Positions 58,701 through 60,000 of a DNA stretch of 60,000 nt are shown here, in pieces. A program made the translations under genes and the position numbers. The stretch's first letter is position 1, and each line of letters opens with the position of its first letter. Source of the DNA: Takakia lepidozioides (lineage: Eukaryota > Streptophyta > Takakiopsida > Takakiales > Takakiaceae); assembly GCA_030704615.1 (NCBI GenBank), contig CM060733.1, positions 7,566,001 to 7,626,000 of the forward strand, read 5' to 3'. Below the pieces are notes generated by a model. It was not told the origin of the DNA, did not search any database, and was given only the letters and a program-made list of their open reading frames with translations.

Positions 58701-59336
58701 CTCCTCGAACCAAGATTGCAGTACCAGGACTGGGTTCAGAAGAGAGGTGGATGTAAGGAGGTGGAAGCCTACAGGAATATGTACAAAAGAGTTGGCTATG
58801 ATGAAGTCTCGCAGAAGTTGAGTGCACTCCGAGCCCAGCTACCATGGGATGCTCTGCAAACTGGATTTGGAAGACTGGCAACGAGTGCTGAGTCGTACCT
58901 GGCTTTGCGGTCACAGTTTGCACGAAGCCTGTCTGTGGTGAATATATGTGGGTACATTGCAGGGGTGGGAGACCGACACCTCTCAAACACTCTAGTTGAT
59001 ATGCGCAGTGGGTCACTTGTGCCCATTGATTTTGGATACAGCTTTGGCACCACGGTAATTCTTCTTCCAGTTCCAGAGCTTGTACCATTTCGACTGACAA
59101 CTCAGCTGACAAACTTCCTGCGACCTCTTGATGCCATCGGTCTGCTACGCAGCGACATGGTTCGCATCATGGGGGCTCTGCACAGGAACCGTGACATCAT
59201 CTCTGCTGTGATGGAGGTTTTTGTGAAGGAGCCATTGGTTGATTGGAAGCAGGAAGCAATGAGGCTACAAAACATTCGGAGAGCCAACAGAGGGAACATC
59301 GGTGGATTGGACGAGATTAGTGCAAACAATCTGCAG
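22743..59336 (+). CDS. PRKDC: DNA-dependent protein kinase catalytic subunit (35 exons, 3' end beyond window)
   Basis: Giant PI3K-related kinase; with Ku it holds broken DNA ends and drives non-homologous end joining in the nucleus. Exons: 22743-23060, 24807-24990, 25222-25428, 25914-26003, 26232-26314, 29657-29734, 30100-30156, 30379-30551, 30771-30888, 31332-31467, 31643-31963, 32293-32381, 32558-32586, 32907-33126, 33601-33809, 34024-34291, 35329-35533, 36977-37131, 37365-37433, 37967-38109, 38435-38498, 38784-39000, 39910-40122, 40619-43534, 43748-44928, 45252-45347, 48080-48676, 50057-50162, 50448-51071, 51569-52088, 55696-55921, 56027-56104, 56202-56345, 56671-57642, 58017-59336. Phases match at every join, giving 12426 nt (4142 codons) without a stop; the human protein is 4128 residues. 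The start is the first in-frame ATG. Order and spacing follow human DNA-PKcs rather than ATM, ATR or TOR. FATC is not in the window. Exons 2, 5, 7 and 13 are the least certain. Confidence 0.92.
23061..24806 (+). other. DNA-PKcs intron 1
   Basis: 1746 bp between a GTAATA donor and a TTGCAG acceptor. I see no embedded gene or repeat in it. Confidence 0.6.
27186..28352 (+). mobile_element. LINE-B copy in DNA-PKcs intron 5, young
   Basis: 5'-truncated non-LTR element of about 1.17 kb starting just after the RT catalytic region (QQEIEIVKSYRYLGLVIHSPK). It continues through the C-terminal domain and zinc knuckle (CPAC...EEHFFFYC) to QKCLAAYLHEAFTLRQSLEH, then the 3' end TCCCATAAGCTCT, GCGGACGTTATAAAG and a (CATTT)n tail. 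It is nearly identical to 46637-47801, with roughly a dozen single differences seen by eye. One is a base deletion near 27850 that breaks the frame. Confidence 0.9.
28590..29540 (+). mobile_element. Older LINE-B copy in DNA-PKcs intron 5
   Basis: Starts at PTKTWLFNSFVTPAATYGCGFWAPGVPV, equivalent to PTKKWLFDTVVSPATIYGCEFWAPG in the younger copies. Frames are scrambled by a small (AAGC)n expansion at 28904-28925 and other indels. It ends in TCCCATAAGCTCTTTGAGC and GACGTTGCAAAG near 29515. It directly follows the tail of the younger copy and an intervening fragment at 28394-28480. Confidence 0.8.
33810..34023 (+). other. U12-type AT-AC intron in DNA-PKcs
   Basis: Exon 15 ends CTTCG and the intron starts ATATCCTTC, which is eight of nine positions of the minor-spliceosome AT donor. 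A branch-site candidate GTTCTTGAC (34000-34008) has its branch A 16 nt before the end. The intron ends GTGCAC. Joining gives GLR-YPPLAMVTMDAIERW, which matches the vertebrate protein without gap. No GT-AG alternative keeps the protein. ATATCC occurs at both borders, but only this placement gives a known splice-site class. Confidence 0.85.
34598..34680 (+). repeat. Possible tRNA-derived SINE head
   Basis: TGGCAATTAGG resembles an A box. GCAGGGTTAGAATCCTGC about 45 bp later can form a T-arm-like hairpin. The match is weak and lacks a second copy in the window. Confidence 0.25.
35150..35246 (+). mobile_element. LINE-B 3' end fragment, DNA-PKcs intron 16
   Basis: TTCCATAAGCTCTTTGACC, CCACAGACGTTATAAAG and TATCATTTCATTTCATT match the LINE-B terminus. 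It is 5'-truncated to the 3' untranslated part and lies in the sense orientation. Confidence 0.75.
35600..36210 (+). mobile_element. Array of sense LINE-B 3' ends, DNA-PKcs intron 17
   Basis: Successive truncated ends lie head to tail. A (CATTT)n tail is at 35615-35636. Diverged ends end near 35759 and 35825. A copy at 35824-35980 starts at LAAYLHEAFTLRQSLEH, almost identical to the two long copies. Short ends follow at about 35990-36060 and 36060-36210. Most begin directly after a preceding CATTT-rich tail. Confidence 0.85.
36275..36535 (-). mobile_element. Two antisense LINE-B 3' ends
   Basis: Minus-strand copies at about 36275-36330 and 36332-36535, each ending in (ATTTC)n-type sequence. 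They are adjacent and share orientation with each other, opposite to the flanking array. The second retains the coding tail with AAGGATCAAGAATGCTAGGCAG. Confidence 0.75.
37434..37966 (+). other. DNA-PKcs intron 19 with U12-like donor
   Basis: The donor after exon 19 reads GTATCCTTC, eight of nine bases of the U12 GT consensus. The 3' end is AG (GGAACAG). TGGTATTAC about 17 nt upstream is only a weak branch-site match. The intron is otherwise occupied by LINE-B ends. Confidence 0.4.
37485..37895 (+). mobile_element. Three head-to-tail LINE-B 3' ends in intron 19
   Basis: Ends at about 37490-37622, 37622-37800 and 37800-37895. Each has TCCCATAAGCTCTTTGAGC or a close variant, then GGACGTTATAAAGTACCATTTC and a CATTT-type tail, and each is sense. 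They differ in upstream length, so they are separate truncated copies rather than a simple tandem duplication. Confidence 0.85.
39080..39660 (+). mobile_element. LINE-B 3' ends in DNA-PKcs intron 22
   Basis: The first copy (39085-39302) keeps the coding tail (AGGATCAGAAATGCTTGGCA, then CAATCCCTTGAGCAATAG) and a (CATTT)n tail. More diverged ends follow at about 39400-39510 and 39520-39645. All are sense. Confidence 0.8.
40435..40560 (+). mobile_element. LINE-B 3' end in DNA-PKcs intron 23
   Basis: CTACGAGC, TTTCCGCGGACGTTATAAAGCACC and CATTTCATTTC are followed by a second short end with an expanded CATTTC/CATTTCC run, just upstream of exon 24. Confidence 0.75.
40619..43534 (+). other. PRKDC: DNA-PKcs exon 24: central HEAT/NUC194 region
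   Basis: A single 2916-bp exon (about residues 1216-2188) encodes the central helical cradle, including the region known as NUC194 in DNA-PKcs. It aligns to the vertebrate protein up to the PSWMKFLHGKL block (here MPDWMKSIHATL). Near its end, SSHETGGTLSSQYM and GANLTQEP (about 43140-43200) give one SQ and one TQ, in the place of the vertebrate S2056-containing cluster. The preceding YNCQVAVITCTQEQEKFF block matches YNCAISVICCVFNELKFY. Confidence 0.9.
43748..45347 (+). other. PRKDC: DNA-PKcs exons 25-26: circular cradle
   Basis: Exon 25 (394 codons) starts [24 protein letters not shown], which aligns to the vertebrate [21 protein letters not shown]. It continues through GLQLLGCVVASGFPLYDP and VYEAAAELLGIAL. 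Exon 26 (32 codons, DLRQRFTQLVNKMYDPSVEEHW) follows in phase 0. Confidence 0.9.
45540..47805 (+). mobile_element. LINE-B, longest copy in window, DNA-PKcs intron 26
   Basis: Non-LTR retrotransposon lacking the endonuclease part but keeping a near-complete reverse transcriptase. Motifs are KAIKKLQNGRAVDI, the NYRTIMVSSLLAKLF fingers block, GQAGFRRNRSTIDHIFTL, the VDFHRAFDSVPRDLL block, GVKQGCPLSPTLF and LLYADDVALLAQ. A C-terminal domain with zinc knuckle CPAC...EEHFFFYC and the end KCVAAYLHEAFTLRQSLEH follow. The 3' UTR is short, with TCCCATAAGCTCT and GGACGTTATAAAG, then (CATTT)n. Frameshifts (near 45815, 46480 and 47463) and a stop at 46285 make it inactive. The unusual pentanucleotide tail replaces poly(A). 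Confidence 0.9.
47806..48065 (+). mobile_element. LINE-B 3' ends following the long copy
   Basis: One end (about 47806-47990, with GGATCAGAAATGCTTGGCAGC and GCGTTGACTCTTAGGCAA) and a second short end (about 47998-48060) start directly after the tail of the long copy. Exon 27 begins 15-20 bp later. Confidence 0.8.
48080..48676 (+). other. PRKDC: DNA-PKcs exon 27: SQ/TQ-rich segment
   Basis: 199 codons. LSDCDFHEYTINTSW aligns to LSECEFQEYTIDSDW of vertebrate DNA-PKcs, just before the ABCDE autophosphorylation cluster. The following residues hold a dense set of kinase target pairs: SSQSV, NTQEG, FSQGT, FSQTQG, MSQRP and ATQSQ. In vertebrates, phosphorylation here opens the complex for end processing. 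Conservation of the role is inferred from position and motif density. Confidence 0.85.
48793..48873. repeat. Tandem duplication of about 40 bp
   Basis: Two adjacent units with CTGCAAAGAC, AAGAAATCTATT and CTAGCTTGAAAAGAGTC. They differ by one substitution and one inserted T. Confidence 0.85.
49840..50040 (-). pseudogene. Possible eroded reverse-transcriptase fragment
   Basis: On the minus strand NDTLVAWG is followed at normal distance by AQRFGLIVTLKKTKTRMQHQ. This resembles the block after the YADD motif in some LINEs (FGL...KKTKVM). It does not match LINE-A or LINE-B closely. It is weak evidence, because the YADD box itself is not intact. Confidence 0.3.
52150..52425 (+). mobile_element. 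LINE-B 3' end, start of DNA-PKcs intron 30
   Basis: Begins in the LRALGRFRVGSHNLRIETGRWENLQREDRLCPAC segment. It has an internal deletion after GAAACTGAAGAAC that removes most of the zinc knuckle, then ends in TCCCATAAGCTCTATGAGC, TTTCCGCGGACGTTATAAAGCGCC and a CATTT tail. Confidence 0.85.
52426..52721 (+). mobile_element. Diverged LINE-B 3' end fragments
   Basis: Two worn ends: GTCTCATAAGCTCTTAAAGC with GGACATTATAAAGTTCC near 52585-52630, and CTCCCATATGCTCTTTGAG with a reduced tail near 52673-52712. Both are sense. Confidence 0.6.
52722..53680 (+). mobile_element. LINE-B copy in DNA-PKcs intron 30
   Basis: About 0.96 kb, from FWAPAVPVSWWEKNLQPLQSS to the (CATTT)-like tail. The frame from 52846 is open for 236 codons through the zinc knuckle to KCLAAYLHEALTLRHSLEQ. 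It represents a different subfamily branch from the 27186 and 45540 copies. Confidence 0.85.
53858..54510 (+). mobile_element. Chain of LINE-B 3' ends in intron 30
   Basis: A copy at about 53858-54262 (zinc-knuckle region to tail) is followed by short ends at about 54280-54340, 54345-54455 (starting at the GAACATTAATTGTGG stop region) and 54458-54510 (only CCGCGGACGTTATAAAGCACC plus tail). All are sense. Confidence 0.8.
54511..55125 (+). other. Central part of DNA-PKcs intron 30
   Basis: Mixed sequence with faint LINE-B traces (for example GAAGTGCTTAGCAGCTTAGC at 54763, which resembles the coding tail). No gene was recognised. Confidence 0.4.
55126..55450 (+). mobile_element. Three LINE-B 3' ends near the end of intron 30
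   Basis: Ends at about 55140-55210, 55235-55370 and 55370-55450, each with TCCCATAAGCTCT, GACGTTATAAA or a variant, and a CATTT-type tail. The middle one shares its upstream part (AACAATAGTTCTTATC and on) with the 52150-52425 copy. Confidence 0.8.
58017..59336 (+). other. PRKDC: DNA-PKcs exon 35: PI3K-type protein kinase domain
   Basis: 440 codons. It begins with the helical segment before the kinase, then IEIPGQYQNLNTPDLVSHV, aligned with LEIPGQYDGRGKPLPEYHV. The probable ATP lysine lies in APKILTMRG (about residue 3824), followed by WGEDLRLDQRIEQLF. The catalytic loop GVGDRHLSN (D about 4021) and the metal-binding PIDFGYSFG (about 4040) are intact. The activation loop continues LLPVPELVPFRLTTQL, the DNA-PKcs version of this sequence. 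After VFVKEPLVDWKQEA the exon ends at a GTGATG donor at 59337. The FATC end lies beyond the window. Confidence 0.95.
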
Positions 59337-59551
59337 GTGATGTTGAACTCCACAAAACCCAGGTGCTAGGCAAGGGAGGGAGGACTCAGAGAGACTGGGA
59401 ATGTACTGATGGATAGCTTGCTTTGAATGTTGGCTATGACATACACACTTGTGGGCATAGTGTAGGAGAGGGCTTATGGAATGAAAAGGAGGTATTCTAT
59501 GTTGGAGGTGTCAAGGCTATAGCCCTTGCACGGCACTCTGAGAACAGAACG

Positions 59552-59623
59552 GGACGGGTAGCTGAGTGGTAGAGCACCCCACCGGAATGGGGGAGGTCCT
59601 AGGTTCAATCCCTAGCCCGACCA
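59552..59623 (+). other. tRNA-like sequence in 5' LTR of the TRIM
   Basis: 72 nt fold as a tRNA. The acceptor GGACGGG/CCCGACC has one mismatch. The A box TAGCTGAGTGG is at 59559-59569. The anticodon arm CCCCA/GGGGG has loop CCGGAAT and lacks U33. The variable loop is AGGTC, and the perfect T arm CTAGG(TTCAATC)CCTAG contains the B box GGTTCAATCC (59602-59611). It is probably not a working tRNA, given C33 and the D-stem mismatch, but both pol III promoter boxes fit the consensus. Confidence 0.8.
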
Positions 59624-59644
59624 CACGCCAGTGGTTTTCCAACA

Positions 59645-59657
59645 TGGTATCAGAGCC
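59645..59657 (+). other. Primer-binding site of the TRIM
   Basis: TGGTATCAGAGCC is the classic plant initiator-Met tRNA primer site, and it begins immediately after the 5' LTR. Confidence 0.9.
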
Positions 59658-59770
59658 AAGGTTGGGGCGGTGGTCAGAATGGGTGGGCATTAGCATAAGG
59701 GCTATGCCTTGAGGGGGAGTGTTGGAGTGTCAAGGTTATAGCCCTTGCACGGCACTCTGAGAACAGAACG

Positions 59771-59842
59771 GGACGGGTAGCTGAGTGGTAGAGCACCCCC
59801 CCGGAATGGGGGAGGTCCTAGGTTCAATCCCTAGCCCGACCA
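59771..59842 (+). other. tRNA-like sequence in 3' LTR of the TRIM
   Basis: Same 72-nt structure as in the 5' LTR. Here the anticodon stem is a perfect CCCCC/GGGGG. The A box, the B box and the T arm are identical to the first copy. Confidence 0.8.
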
Positions 59843-59868
59843 CACGCCAGTGGTTTTCCAACATTCTA

Positions 59869-60000
59869 AGCCAAAATGAGAGCGATAGTTTAGGTTGCTC
59901 AATGCTTAACATCACAGTTATGCAAGCTGACAGGCATCGCTGTCTTTGTGGCTGATCAAATGGCAAGCTTACTTGCTGTATTTGCAAATAAGCTCCTACT
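59869..60000 (+). other. Right edge, DNA-PKcs intron sequence
   Basis: No coding similarity to the FATC domain is visible, so the next exon should lie to the right of the window. Confidence 0.5.

Larger units (their letters stand above)
59500..59863. mobile_element. Complete TRIM retrotransposon with tRNA-like LTRs
   Basis: Two LTRs (59500-59644, 145 bp; 59720-59863, 144 bp) both start TGTTGG and end CCAACA, forming 6-bp inverted termini. They differ at only three places. The 75-bp internal part starts with TGGTATCAGAGCC (59645-59657), complementary to the 3' end of plant initiator tRNA-Met, and ends with the purine tract TTGAGGGGGAG (59709-59719). TTCTA flanks both sides (59495-59499 and 59864-59868), a perfect target duplication. 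There is no coding capacity, so it must move with proteins from another element. It lies in the DNA-PKcs intron after exon 35. Confidence 0.93.

Noticed and set aside
59337-59369. Stop at 59369 as the true end of the kinase
   Set aside because: It would delete the FATC domain found in PIKKs. CTGCAG followed by GTGATG is a good donor, so reading on is probably intronic.
59552-59623. Functional nuclear tRNA gene
   Set aside because: The same sequence occurs in both LTRs of a TRIM element; it has C33 and D-stem and acceptor mismatches, so it is treated as a tRNA-like LTR component.
59736-59987. Minus-strand frame across the TRIM as a protein
   Set aside because: It is the reverse translation of the tRNA-like LTR, a known source of spurious predicted proteins.
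1-60000. CRISPR arrays, operons or bacterial regulatory sites
   Set aside because: The window is eukaryotic with spliced genes; the repeats present are transposon ends and microsatellites.

Overview
The window is nuclear DNA from a land plant with a repeat-rich genome. The evidence is a DYW-class PPR gene, an NPF-type transporter relic, a chromodomain Ty3 retrotransposon, LINEs, a Helitron relic and tRNA-derived SINEs. A complete-looking DNA-PKcs gene, a family absent from Arabidopsis, together with long repeat-filled introns, points to a seed-free plant, most likely a fern. That lineage call is inference.

Layout. 1-1571: 3' end of a broken Ty3 chromovirus and its 3' LTR. 1572-3730: a decayed Helitron on the minus strand beside an unrecognised, stop-interrupted ORF on the plus strand. 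4374-4900: an NPF transporter pseudogene interrupted by LINE sequence. 5200-14960: gene-poor DNA with SINE-like units and copies of one LINE family (LINE-A), including a reverse-transcriptase fragment at 11210-13299. 14964-15302: a small DUF962 membrane-protein gene (minus). 16497-17940: a decayed PPR copy. 18817-20748: its intact DYW PPR relative (minus).

From 22743 to the right edge the window is one plus-strand gene for the DNA-PK catalytic subunit. I traced 35 exons by splice sites, reading phase and similarity to the vertebrate protein. They join in frame into about 4142 codons and reach the end of the kinase domain. Only the C-terminal tail and FATC exon(s) lie beyond the window. One intron (33810-34023) has AT-AC ends and U12-type signals; another (37434-37966) has a U12-like GT donor.

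The introns carry about thirty 3' ends of a second LINE family (LINE-B). These end in (CATTT)n tails, nearly all lie in the sense orientation, and they often sit head to tail. The right edge holds a complete 364-bp TRIM retrotransposon (59500-59863) whose LTRs each contain a tRNA-like sequence with A and B boxes. It has a tRNA-Met-type primer-binding site and a perfect 5-bp target duplication.
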